The position numbers were made by a program, and so were the translations under genes. Of a DNA stretch of 64,000 bases, positions 55,245 through 63,822 are shown one piece after another (the stretch's first letter is position 1; each line of letters opens with the position of its first letter). Origin of the DNA: Fidelibacterota bacterium (GTDB lineage Bacteria; Fidelibacterota; Marinisomatia; Marinisomatales; TCS55); contig JAAZYX010000033.1 of the NCBI GenBank assembly GCA_014239435.1, positions 271,647-335,646 on the forward strand. Direction: 5' to 3'. Under the pieces are notes generated by a model. It made no database searches. It was not told where the DNA came from and was given only the letters and a program-made list of their open reading frames with translations.

Positions 55245-56434
55245 GGTGCTCTTTCCACGATGAGAGCCGAAGCTTCTCCACCGCCGATGCATAAAGTCGC
55301 AAGGCCTGTTTTTTTATTTTCCTGATTCATGACATGCAACAATGTTGTTAATACACGCGCGCCGCTGCCACCGATTGGATGCCCGAGAGCAATCGCGCCT
55401 CCGTAGATATTAACCTTATCATGCTGAATTGAATGATCTTCCATAGCTGCCATAGTTACGGGCGCAAACGCTTCATTTATTTCCCATACATTAATGTCAT
55501 CCGCTTTCATTTCTGCTTTTTCTAGACACTTTGAAATAGCGATGGATGGCGCCGTTGTAAACCATTTGGGTTCCTGCGCACCGGAAGCCTGTGCGACTGC
55601 TTTGGCTAAAGGCTTTAACCCTAATGCTTTAAGTTTTGCTCCGGAAATCACCAGAACTGCGGCTGCTCCATCATTGATTTTGGAAGCATTTGCAGCGGTG
55701 ATGGTTCCGTCCTTTTCAAAAGCAGTCCTCAATGTTTTCATTTTTTCAAAATTAGCTTTTCCCGGCTCATCATCTGTATCCACAATAATGGGGTCACCTT
55801 TTCTCTGCGAAACATATACTGAGCAAATTTCTGCATCAAACTTTCCGTCTGCTTGTGCTTGTTTCGCTCGTGTATAAGATTCTTCAGCAAACGCATCTTG
55901 ATCCTCACGGGAATGGTTTTTTTCTGCTGCGCAAAGTTCCGCGCAGTTCCCCATATGAACATCATTATACGGATCCCATAAGCCGTCCTTAATCATACTG
56001 TCAGTCAATTGTCCATGCCCAAGACGATACCCATCTCGGCCTTTTTCCAAAAGGTATGGCGCCTGAGACATATTCTCCATTCCGCCGGCAATAATGACAT
56101 CCGCATCTCCTGTTTGTATAGCCTGCACCGCCAGCATGACAGCTTTTAATCCGGAACCGCATACTTTATTTATTGTCATACATTCGACAGAATCAGGCAA
56201 TCCAGCGCCAAGCGCTGCCTGTCTCGCAGGCGCTTGCCCCAGGCCCGCGGGTAGTACGCACCCCATAATAACTTCATCAATTTGCGCCGGACCAATTTTA
56301 GAATCTTCTACGACCGCCATAATTGCGGTTGAGCCTAATTTTGTCGCTGACACGCCTGCCAAACTTCCCTGAAATGCGCCAATCGGCGTTCGTTTGGCTG
56401 ATACTAAATAAACCTCTTTTAATCTGGTGCTCAT
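55241..56434 (-). CDS. Acetyl-CoA C-acyltransferase (thiolase)
   Basis: A 397-residue thiolase with nucleophile Cys92 in NKVCGSGLKAV, GHPIGGSGAR, and the second catalytic Cys in LCIGGGEASA. The order with acyl-CoA dehydrogenase gives two steps of beta-oxidation or butanoyl-CoA metabolism, but no hydratase or hydroxyacyl-CoA dehydrogenase is in the window. It may act as an acetyl-CoA acetyltransferase. Confidence 0.93.
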   Translation of the reverse strand: MSTRLKEVYLVSAKRTPIGAFQGSLAGVSATKLGSTAIMAVVEDSKIGPAQIDEVIMGCVLPAGLGQAPARQAALGAGLPDSVECMTINKVCGSGLKAVMLAVQAIQTGDADVIIAGGMENMSQAPYLLEKGRDGYRLGHGQLTDSMIKDGLWDPYNDVHMGNCAELCAAEKNHSREDQDAFAEESYTRAKQAQADGKFDAEICSVYVSQRKGDPIIVDTDDEPGKANFEKMKTLRTAFEKDGTITAANASKINDGAAAVLVISGAKLKALGLKPLAKAVAQASGAQEPKWFTTAPSIAISKCLEKAEMKADDINVWEINEAFAPVTMAAMEDHSIQHDKVNIYGGAIALGHPIGGSGARVLTTLLHVMNQENKKTGLATLCIGGGEASALIVERAP

Positions 56435-56443
56435 GTATTTATC

Positions 56444-57676
56444 CTATGCCGCGAATCGTTGACTGTAAAATAAATCACTATTCTGACTAGTGCCATCTAT
56501 CATCATTTCTGCGGCCATTTTCCCAAGCGATCCTGCAAAACCGAGGCCGTGACCCGTGTAACCGCCACATACAAATACATTCGGGCTCCCTGGAACTGCC
56601 CCTAAAAGCGGGATTCCATCTTGGCTAAATCCCATAGTGCCGGCCCATGCGTGGGATATTTGGGCCGATTTTGCTTGCGGAAATAAGGAAGTGAAATATT
56701 CGAATAAGCCTTTTATTAATTCAGGATTTCCAGATTCAGATTCATTATCAACAGAATTACCACTGTTTTCCCTGAATCCTCCAACCAAGAATCTGCCATT
56801 CTGAAGTTGGCGCCAGTATTCATAACCAAAATTAGCATAAATCACTTCTTCAAAAATCATTTCGTCAAGCGGTTCGGTTACAAAAGCCTGTCCCTGTACT
56901 GGAACAATCTTATCTTTCAGGCGCGGCTGCAGTTTAGCCGTATAGGCATTGGTAGCAAGGATTGCCATTGCGCAAGACACTGTACCCCGATCTGTTTCGA
57001 TCAGAACAGCATCAGATGTTTCATCTGATGAAAAGTTTTCTACTAGGGTATGCTCAAAAATAGGTATTCCCTTTTTTGCCAAAATGCCGGCCAATTGCTG
57101 AACAAATTTCACCGGGTGTATTTCACCGTCCTTTTGCATTCTAACAGCACCCGTAAATTGATCACAATGCAAATGTTCCGTACACGCAGCCTCATCTAGA
57201 TAATCTGCACTGAAACCATCCGCAATTAAGTCGGCATATGTTGCCTTTAATTCTGTCCCTTCCTGCGCGCTTATTCCAAGAATTAGGCTGCCGTTTTTTC
57301 TATATTCACATTTCAATTTTTCGTTTGATATAATTTCAGAAATAATCCTGTGATTATCTTCAGTAATCTGCCATAATCTTTTTGCTTTTTCTGCTCCGAG
57401 TAATGCTTTGGCGCGGCTGTAATGTTCCACAGTTCCGGTTAAGATAAAACCGGTATTGCGTCCCGTTGCAGCATCACCGATCATCCGTCCTTCCAGTAAA
57501 ATTGTACGTATTCCCGCTTCCGCTAAAAAATATGAAATCAGCACACCCGTGATTCCACCGCCAATCACAGCTATATCCGCTGTCATGCTTTTCTCTAAAG
57601 CAGGGAATGCTCGTTCCAAATCTATGCCGAGAGATTCTTTCGAAAGAAAGTACGGATTAGAATTATTATTTGTCAT
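56444..57676 (-). CDS. FAD-dependent amine/D-amino-acid oxidase-family protein
   Basis: A 410-residue DAO-fold oxidoreductase. The dinucleotide motif is AVIGGGITGVLISYFLAEAG, followed by EGRMIGDAATGRNTGF, and the C-terminal FAD segment is CGGYTGHGLGFAGSLGKMAA. The pattern resembles gamma-glutamylputrescine oxidase (PuuB) and sarcosine oxidase-like enzymes. The substrate is unknown. It sits between thiolase and phoH and overlaps phoH by four bases. Confidence 0.85.
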   Translation of the reverse strand: MTNNNSNPYFLSKESLGIDLERAFPALEKSMTADIAVIGGGITGVLISYFLAEAGIRTILLEGRMIGDAATGRNTGFILTGTVEHYSRAKALLGAEKAKRLWQITEDNHRIISEIISNEKLKCEYRKNGSLILGISAQEGTELKATYADLIADGFSADYLDEAACTEHLHCDQFTGAVRMQKDGEIHPVKFVQQLAGILAKKGIPIFEHTLVENFSSDETSDAVLIETDRGTVSCAMAILATNAYTAKLQPRLKDKIVPVQGQAFVTEPLDEMIFEEVIYANFGYEYWRQLQNGRFLVGGFRENSGNSVDNESESGNPELIKGLFEYFTSLFPQAKSAQISHAWAGTMGFSQDGIPLLGAVPGSPNVFVCGGYTGHGLGFAGSLGKMAAEMMIDGTSQNSDLFYSQRFAA

Positions 57677-58614
57677 TTACTCCCATTTTTATCGTACGCT
57701 TTAATGATATCTCGTACCAGTTTATGCCTAACTACGTCTAACTCCGTTAGTTTCGTAAAACCAATTCCGTCCACCTTTTTCAAAATATCCAAAACCTGAA
57801 GCAATCCGGATTCTGTTTGCTTCGGTAAATCAATCTGCGTGTCATCGCCGGTAATGATTGCTTTCGAATTTACACCGAGCCGAGTTAAAAACATTTTCAT
57901 CTGCATGGTGGTAGCATTTTGAGCTTCATCTAAAATCATGAACGCATTGCTTAACGTCCTGCCTCTCATATAGGCAAGTGGAATCACCTCAATAGTATTG
58001 TCATGTAAAAGCGGATTCAATTTAGATTTCGGCATCATGTCATCCAAAGAATCGTACAGCGGCGTTAAGTATGGATCTACCTTTTCTCTAAGATCTCCGG
58101 GGAGGAACCCCAAATTTTCGCCGGCTTCCACTGCCGGGCGGCATAAGATAATTCTACTGACTTCGTTGTTATCCAAAGCAGAAACGGCCGCAGCAACCGC
58201 AAGGTAGGTTTTCCCGGTGCCTGCCGGCCCCACCGCAATAACAATATCATTTTCACGAAAAGATTTTGCATAGGCTATTTGCCCATCCGTCCGCGGGGAA
58301 ATGGATCCTTTAATGCCGTAATGAATCACATCATCCGGTGCGGCTTTTTCATGGCCGTTCTGGGCTCGGACCAAATCCACCAGCCCTTTTACATCCTTTT
58401 GAGTGAGCGAACCTTTTCGGTTTAATGTTTGAATCATTTCATGAAATATTTCATGGATTTGGTTGACCGAATCATTTTCACCACTTAATTTAATCTCTTC
58501 ACCGCGAACAATAACTTGAACCGGAAATGTGTCTTCAATAAACCGCAAATGTGCATCGGCAGCGCCGAAAAGCGATGCAAGGTCTATTCCTTTAATTTCT
58601 ATGATTTTATCCAA
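57673..58614 (-). CDS. phoH: PhoH-family ATPase
   Basis: A 313-residue PhoH protein. An N-terminal KH-like part (~1-90) precedes a P-loop ATPase with GPAGTGKT at 129-136 and ILDEAQNAT as Walker B. Relatives are RNA-associated ATPases. The start is TTG at 58614, as no ATG fits the frame; AAGGA is very close to it, so the true start is uncertain. It lies opposite the TatT-like gene with only about 70 bases between. Confidence 0.9.
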   Translation of the reverse strand: MDKIIEIKGIDLASLFGAADAHLRFIEDTFPVQVIVRGEEIKLSGENDSVNQIHEIFHEMIQTLNRKGSLTQKDVKGLVDLVRAQNGHEKAAPDDVIHYGIKGSISPRTDGQIAYAKSFRENDIVIAVGPAGTGKTYLAVAAAVSALDNNEVSRIILCRPAVEAGENLGFLPGDLREKVDPYLTPLYDSLDDMMPKSKLNPLLHDNTIEVIPLAYMRGRTLSNAFMILDEAQNATTMQMKMFLTRLGVNSKAIITGDDTQIDLPKQTESGLLQVLDILKKVDGIGFTKLTELDVVRHKLVRDIIKAYDKNGSK

Positions 58615-58683
58615 TTCCTTGAACCCATGAGTGCTTGTGTATGAAATTCCCAGGTAAGAAATTACTGAACCCGGTTAAGTAAC

Positions 58684-59598
58684 ATGAATATATTAATACT
58701 GTCAAGCGTTTGTCGAAAAGTGCCTGCATTTTCACTGGCCAAATGTACATCAATTTTTCTTATCTTTTGGATGTTCGTTTCCGGATGCGGTACCTTAGGC
58801 TCAAACGCCATTCCAAAGAAAATTTCCGATAATGTCGAAGAATTGACAGAACGCGGTGAAAAACATTGGGGGAAACGGATTCGATTCAAAGATGCCCGCA
58901 AAGCGCATGTCATGCTAAAACGAGCAGTTTCCCTGACTCCTCACAATCAGGAATTGGTCGCATTCTTCGCGCGCGTCTGCCATTTTCTCGGGTATTATGT
59001 GGAGAAGGATCCAGCCATAAAAGAAGCACTTTATTTAGAAGGTGCAGAAACGACATGGAACTGTATTACATCTATAAAAACCTATACAGAAGTATACGAT
59101 ACCACTCAGGGTGATTCATTGGCTAAATCGCGTGCGGCGCTTTCGGCCTTGCCCGATGACTCCGTGCCGGTCATGTATTGGCATTGCGCGAACAAAGGCC
59201 GATTTTTGGCAAATAAAAAAGTGATTGAGCGGCTAAAGTATAGAGAAACTCTCGAAACCCTAACGCATAAAATTCTGGCTGCGGATTCAGACTATTTCTT
59301 TGGCGGACCTAATAGATTTTTCGGTGCATTTTTTGCTCGCCTTCCAGGAGTGGACCTTTCCATCGCTTCCGATTATTTTGACAAATCAATTGAAAACAGT
59401 CCTCAGTATCTCGGCACTTATTTATTACGGGCGCGCTATTTACATACCAAGTCGGGTGACCGGGCATCCTTTGAAAAAGATCTTCAGTTTGTGCTGGATG
59501 CGGATCCGACGGTTTTGCCGGATGTGATGCCGGAAAATTTGCTGGCACAGGAAAGCGCAGAAGAATTGCTGACACACACATCTATGCTCTTTGAATGA
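58684..59598 (+). CDS. TatT-family (TRAP transporter T-component-like) TPR lipoprotein
   Basis: A 304-residue exported lipoprotein with a lipobox near FVSGC after a long basic N-region. The rest is helical TPR-like repeat sequence, ending with YFFGGPNRFFGAFFARLPG, a pattern of TatT proteins (first seen beside TRAP transporters in Treponema). No TRAP genes are nearby. It may bind a hydrophobic or organic acid ligand in the periplasm. Confidence 0.76.
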   Translation: MNILILSSVCRKVPAFSLAKCTSIFLIFWMFVSGCGTLGSNAIPKKISDNVEELTERGEKHWGKRIRFKDARKAHVMLKRAVSLTPHNQELVAFFARVCHFLGYYVEKDPAIKEALYLEGAETTWNCITSIKTYTEVYDTTQGDSLAKSRAALSALPDDSVPVMYWHCANKGRFLANKKVIERLKYRETLETLTHKILAADSDYFFGGPNRFFGAFFARLPGVDLSIASDYFDKSIENSPQYLGTYLLRARYLHTKSGDRASFEKDLQFVLDADPTVLPDVMPENLLAQESAEELLTHTSMLFE

Positions 59599-60182
59599 CA
59601 GTCTTCGTCGGCATTCTTCAGCTCTTGGGTTTAATTGCGAGTGCAGTTTTCCTGTTTTGTCTTTTTCCATGGAGAATCTCTTTTAACGGGCATATCGTAT
59701 TAAAAGAATCCCATTTTTCTTCAAATGGAAAAGTAACTCTCGGAACATCGCGATTTGGTTTTATGATTAAACCGTCTAAGTATATTTCGTTTGGACCATT
59801 TGGGAATCCATGGTTGAGGTTTTCCGCACAAAAGAAATCGAAGTTTGAAACAAAAATCCCGAAAAAAGAAAACTCTAAAATGGGAAAAAAATCATTATTA
59901 AAATTTATCCGGCCAGCATTAAAAACTTTTCGCTGGGAAGTGTTTTCACTGACCGGAAACCTCGGGCTTAAAAGCCCGGCGGATACCGGAATTGTGTTTG
60001 GAGGTATTCAGGCAGTACGCGGCTGGATACGCACCAACCGAATTCAATTAGATATACAGCCTGTTTTCACCCACAAGACGGACACCGATTTAACCGGATC
60101 TCTACAATTCAGTTTGGTGCCGGTACGATTGGCATGGAATCTCACCAAAACCTATTTACATTTTCGCTTTCAGAAAGGATAA
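59595..60182 (+). CDS. DUF2953-like membrane protein
   Basis: A 195-residue protein with one N-terminal helix, a basic stretch (PKKENSKMGKKSLL) and a C-terminal ITDxxxG-like beta region that fits DUF2953, the partner of GerW/YtfJ in Bacillus (YtfI). Its start overlaps the TatT stop and its stop lies three bases before the GerW gene, supporting a functional pair. Confidence 0.68.
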   Translation: MTVFVGILQLLGLIASAVFLFCLFPWRISFNGHIVLKESHFSSNGKVTLGTSRFGFMIKPSKYISFGPFGNPWLRFSAQKKSKFETKIPKKENSKMGKKSLLKFIRPALKTFRWEVFSLTGNLGLKSPADTGIVFGGIQAVRGWIRTNRIQLDIQPVFTHKTDTDLTGSLQFSLVPVRLAWNLTKTYLHFRFQKG

Positions 60183-60185
60183 AAC

Positions 60186-60566
60186 ATGGACGTTACAGAA
60201 CTCATCAAAAATACACTGAATGAAATTCAAGACTTGATGTTGACACGCACCGTTGTCGGCGACCCGATTGAAGCCGGAGACCATACCGTTATTCCTGTTT
60301 CCAAGGTAACATTTGGATTTGGCGGAGGAGGCGGTGAAAGCAAAGATACCGAATCCGGACAAGGTGTCGGCGGAGGATGGTCCATCGAGCCGGTCGGCTT
60401 TGTCATCATCGGTCCGGACGGTGCGCGGCTCCTAACCATCGGCGAACAGGACAGCGTTACCTCTAAACTATTAGACCTTGCGCCAAAAGTCGTGGAAACC
60501 GTGAAAGATTTTGTGAATCAAAAATCGGAAGAATCGGATGATTCAGCAGAAACAGAAGAAGGTTAA
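60186..60566 (+). CDS. GerW/YtfJ-family protein
   Basis: A 126-residue protein of GerW (YtfJ) type: it begins with an amphipathic helix, then RTVVGDPIEAGDHTVIPVSK, a Gly-rich loop (FGGGGGE) and GVGGGWSIEPVGFVIIG. In Bacillus this family affects spore germination, but it occurs widely in non-sporulating bacteria. The stop shares a TTAA with the convergent gene. Confidence 0.89.
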   Translation: MDVTELIKNTLNEIQDLMLTRTVVGDPIEAGDHTVIPVSKVTFGFGGGGGESKDTESGQGVGGGWSIEPVGFVIIGPDGARLLTIGEQDSVTSKLLDLAPKVVETVKDFVNQKSEESDDSAETEEG

Positions 60567-61600
60567 TTCCAGATAGAGATTTTGTTTTCGTCTATAATAT
60601 CTGTCAACTGTCCTTTAATCTTTTCCGCAATGGCAGCCGATTCATTTTTCGGTAGAGAAATCACGCCATCTCTGTCTTCGTAATCCTGATAATACACATC
60701 TGAAGGCGGCAGGCGCTTTCGGGCGCGCTTGAAAAAGTCCCGTCCCATGCGGAATGTTCCAACCGTTATGTCCCTAATGCCTTCCGCAGGAATTTCTTTA
60801 GAAATCATCTGAATAAATTCTGCATACACGTGTTCCCAATCCGGAATTGGAATCACGGGATCAAGGCAAAGCCTAACCTTCCACCCTTTGGCAATTGCTT
60901 CTTTCACTGCTTTGAGGCGTCGAGCAAGAGGCGGCGCATCCCATTCATACGCATTCGCAATAATATTGGGAGACAAAGTCCATGCTAGTATAATATTGTC
61001 CACCGGTCGCACATCATCAATGGCGCTGAAGAGTGCGCTTTTTGTCCTGATTTCCAGCATGAGGTCAGGATTGGTTTTGCAGAAATCAATCCATTTTCTC
61101 GTCCACGGCACGATATTCTCAAATGCCAGCAGATCGGTGCTGTAGGAAATAGACAGCAGTAGCGGTTCATCTTTGACTGCTCTCGAATCCAACTCCCTGC
61201 GAGCGGCATCAAAAAAATCTGAATCATTCACAAATACCACAAGATTCGCCGACGGATACATTCCCTGCAGAAAACAATATCGGCAGTTGTACAGACAGTT
61301 CAGCATCGGCGTCGTATAATAAAAATTTTGGAAGCCGGCGTCCTGAACAACGTCTGTTGCTTTATACAAAAATCCGTCTTTCTTTAACGCCAAGATTAGC
61401 TTCATGCTTTTTTTCTGCGCCTGAAAATCCTGTCCGCTGCGGTTAAACACCGATTTGTAATCCTGAACAGGAATTACTTCCGCATTGGGTAGGCGCTTGA
61501 GAATGTCCTTTGCCATCGGGAAATCTTTGGCACCCTCTTCTACATAAATGTGAGAAAAATCAGGAAGAAAGGAATTGCTTAATCTGCTCAAATCTGTCAT
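60563..61600 (-). CDS. Spore photoproduct lyase-like radical SAM enzyme
   Basis: A 345-residue radical SAM protein of the SplB family. The 4Fe-4S motif CLYNCRYC gives Cys102, Cys106 and Cys109, and the segment ends in FLQGMYPS as in SPL. The family repairs UV-made spore photoproduct in sporulators; in other bacteria its role is unproven and may include other thymine lesions. It overlaps the nucleosidase gene by 41 bases. Confidence 0.85.
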   Translation of the reverse strand: MTDLSRLSNSFLPDFSHIYVEEGAKDFPMAKDILKRLPNAEVIPVQDYKSVFNRSGQDFQAQKKSMKLILALKKDGFLYKATDVVQDAGFQNFYYTTPMLNCLYNCRYCFLQGMYPSANLVVFVNDSDFFDAARRELDSRAVKDEPLLLSISYSTDLLAFENIVPWTRKWIDFCKTNPDLMLEIRTKSALFSAIDDVRPVDNIILAWTLSPNIIANAYEWDAPPLARRLKAVKEAIAKGWKVRLCLDPVIPIPDWEHVYAEFIQMISKEIPAEGIRDITVGTFRMGRDFFKRARKRLPPSDVYYQDYEDRDGVISLPKNESAAIAEKIKGQLTDIIDENKISIWN

Positions 61601-62387
61601 TCCTTTCTTTTTTTGACTGCGATTGAAATTCCATCTTCGGCCATAGATCGGTCAAATCTCCCGATTTTATTTTCTTCCCCTCCGCTAAAATTTTCAATTC
61701 CTCACCTTGTGTTGCGGTGAGCTTCATCGTCCTAGTGCCGGCTGATAAATTTTCCCTCTCACCATCATTCAAAATTGGCGAATTCCACACATCCGCATTT
61801 TGGTAAATCTGAATGATGCTGTCAATTTCTGATATTTTATCCTCAATGAGCGCGGAAACATCAATTCCTGAAAATGCTGCTTCATCCATTGCGTCAGATA
61901 CTATTTTCAGGAAAACCATTCTATGCGCCGGTATGCATTTTATTCCAGCTTCAAACAGCGCTGATGCTTCCATGTCCACCAGATTTTTGAATCCTGCCGA
62001 TCCGTTTGTGACTGCTGTGTCCACGGTTGTTAATTCTGAAGTCTTCAAGCCGTGCTTCAGCAGAACGTCCGGAAACCACTCGCGCTTGGTATGTTCATCC
62101 GTGATTTTCTGAATTAAATACAATTCGCCAATCTTGGTTGTTTCGGGATTCCCGCCGGCAATTCCGACATTTACCAAAAGATAATCAGTGGGAAATTCCT
62201 GCAAAAATTCCGATACCGATTCGGATGCTTTTTGTTTTCCGAGTCCGCAAATGAGGAGTGTTATGGAATCTTTTTGGTAAACCCGAAATTGTGATTCTGT
62301 GTCAGATTTCAGGTCGTAATGCTCAATCAGCGGTTTTGCCTCTGATTTGAGTGCTGTAATGATAAGAACAGGTTTTTTGGATTCCAT
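61560..62387 (-). CDS. Nucleoside phosphorylase-family nucleosidase (MTA/SAH nucleosidase-like)
   Basis: A 275-residue phosphorylase-fold protein. The N-terminal part is VLIITALKSEAKPLIEHYD, followed by VNVGIAGG (phosphate/ribose site) and VDMEASALFEAG, a Met-Glu ribose-binding motif of MTA/SAH nucleosidases. A C-terminal extension (~70 residues) is rich in Lys and Glu. It may cleave 5-prime-deoxyadenosine, a product of radical SAM enzymes, which fits its 41-nt overlap with one. Confidence 0.8.
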   Translation of the reverse strand: MESKKPVLIITALKSEAKPLIEHYDLKSDTESQFRVYQKDSITLLICGLGKQKASESVSEFLQEFPTDYLLVNVGIAGGNPETTKIGELYLIQKITDEHTKREWFPDVLLKHGLKTSELTTVDTAVTNGSAGFKNLVDMEASALFEAGIKCIPAHRMVFLKIVSDAMDEAAFSGIDVSALIEDKISEIDSIIQIYQNADVWNSPILNDGERENLSAGTRTMKLTATQGEELKILAEGKKIKSGDLTDLWPKMEFQSQSKKERNDRFEQIKQFLSS

Positions 62388-62502
62388 TAACAGTGATTAT
62401 AGAACCGAATCCCTATTTATCTAAACCGTTTTTCTCAGTGTTCTTTAGGGATAAAAATAGCCGCAGAGAACACCAATTATGCGCTAAGGACGCAATGAAA
62501 TA
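62388..62502. other. Intergenic spacer with a repeat-like segment
   Basis: The stretch 62449-62501 reads like a degenerate copy of dispersed CGCAGAG-type intergenic repeats, with CCGCAGAGAACACC followed by GGACGCA. No gene or terminator is clear. Confidence 0.35.
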
Positions 62503-62685
62503 TTAATAAGGAAAAACAAGTTTAGAGAATAATCTTGGCGAAATTTGCGGAAAAATCTGTGTTTTGAATAGTTTTGTTAAAGATTCTTCATGTTGCTCAA
62601 AGTATAGGTTCAATGTGTCTTGATTAGAATTACCAAACGACACTAATACGATACTGGCCAACAATTTGAAAAATATTGTTTTCAT
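62503..62685 (-). CDS. Small exported peptide of unknown function
   Basis: A 60-residue reading frame with a signal-like N-terminus (KLLASIVLVSFG) and a polar remainder. A good Shine-Dalgarno sequence, AAAGGA, lies eight bases upstream of ATG 62685. Such support is the only sign of translation; no family is seen. It follows the lipoprotein gene on the same strand by 33 bases. Confidence 0.5.
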   Translation of the reverse strand: MKTIFFKLLASIVLVSFGNSNQDTLNLYFEQHEESLTKLFKTQIFPQISPRLFSKLVFPY

Positions 62686-62718
62686 TGCTTAATCCTTTCA
62701 ATCAATGAATCCGTTTTA

Positions 62719-63822
62719 TTACCTTGTTCCTATTCCAATAATTGCATGTGAAGCATCGTGTGTATGTCCAACAATTACGATAGTATTTCCCTTGAAATCT
62801 GCCCCAGGAGATGAAAAGTCATACATTTCAATAAATTTTCTGTTATAATCCCAAGATGCTCCATTATAATGCACATAATTAAAACCACCCCCTACAGTAA
62901 AAATATCATTAGGTGTTTGAACATTTAGATCCCTATACCCATAGTTATCTAGTTCCTTAATAATTTTACTAGTTTGATCAATGAAATTATATTTCCATAA
63001 TCCCCCGAATGTAACAAAATAAGCAGTATCTCCATATACACTTACACTGGATATACCCCCCAAGTCATTCTCATTAGTTGGTATAATATTGTCGCTATAA
63101 TACAACTCAGTAATTATACCATTATTAATTATTAGCGCTTGTGTTTCTACCGGTGAAAACATTGTATAACCCGCAACAAATACATACTCTGCGTTAGGTG
63201 TCCCATCAATATCCATAAAACGTACACCATGGGTACTCTCCATCTTTGTAAATGTGCCACCGTTGTAATGGACTATAGTTCCACTATCACCAACAAAAAA
63301 TATATTTGAGGAAGATGTCCCCCAAATTGCGTTAATATAGCCAAGGCCAAGAGGGTATCCATCCTCTTCTGGTGTCAATTTTCTCCAGTAATTACCATCG
63401 TAGTGAAATGGTAGCGATGATGCAATCCAAATATCATCATTATTGAAAGCAAAAATAGAATATTTAGGAAATACTGAACCTGCACTTATTAATTCCCATT
63501 CACTCCCATCCCAGTGTGCTGTATTAAAACTGCTGCTGTCCGTTTCAATATCTCCCACCACCCATATATTATTCTCATCAATAATGGCAACATCCTTTAA
63601 ATAACTTAAAGAAATCCCCAGCGTGTCAATCTCCCATACAAAATTGTGGCTGGTGGTATCCAACTTGCACTGGGTCTGGTCCTCGTTCCAGTGGTAGCCT
63701 TCTGCGCATTCGCAAGTGCCGTTTACGTCTATTTGGTTTTCCCCGCATTCTGTTTCTGTAGGGTTATCGGGGCAGGCGGATTGGGTGATTAAAATAAAAA
63801 AAACAAAAACAGCGGTTTTCAT
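62719..63822 (-). CDS. EGF-like/beta-propeller-type lipoprotein
   Basis: About 367 residues from ATG 63822, the start with a proper lipoprotein signal ending in ITQSAC; the longer frame to 63858 lacks an n-region charge. A Cys-rich EGF-like segment (CGENQIDVNGTCECAEGYHW) follows. The rest repeats a WVVGD / IWIASS / IFFVGDSG / YVFVAGY / IFTVGGG pattern spaced by about 40-50 residues, suggesting a beta-propeller. The sequence is AT-richer by eye than its neighbours. It is probably surface-bound. Confidence 0.72.
   Translation of the reverse strand: MKTAVFVFFILITQSACPDNPTETECGENQIDVNGTCECAEGYHWNEDQTQCKLDTTSHNFVWEIDTLGISLSYLKDVAIIDENNIWVVGDIETDSSSFNTAHWDGSEWELISAGSVFPKYSIFAFNNDDIWIASSLPFHYDGNYWRKLTPEEDGYPLGLGYINAIWGTSSSNIFFVGDSGTIVHYNGGTFTKMESTHGVRFMDIDGTPNAEYVFVAGYTMFSPVETQALIINNGIITELYYSDNIIPTNENDLGGISSVSVYGDTAYFVTFGGLWKYNFIDQTSKIIKELDNYGYRDLNVQTPNDIFTVGGGFNYVHYNGASWDYNRKFIEMYDFSSPGADFKGNTIVIVGHTHDASHAIIGIGTR

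Noticed and set aside
58684..59598. TRAP transporter operon around the TatT-like gene
   Set aside because: No DctP, DctQ or DctM genes are adjacent.
8369..61600. Endospore formation by this organism
   Set aside because: SpoIID-, GerW- and SPL-like families are widespread outside sporulators, and no core spore gene is seen.
62400..62460. Intrinsic terminator after the nucleosidase region
   Set aside because: Only a 5-bp CCCTA/TAGGG match with a long loop and no clear T-run in the right place.
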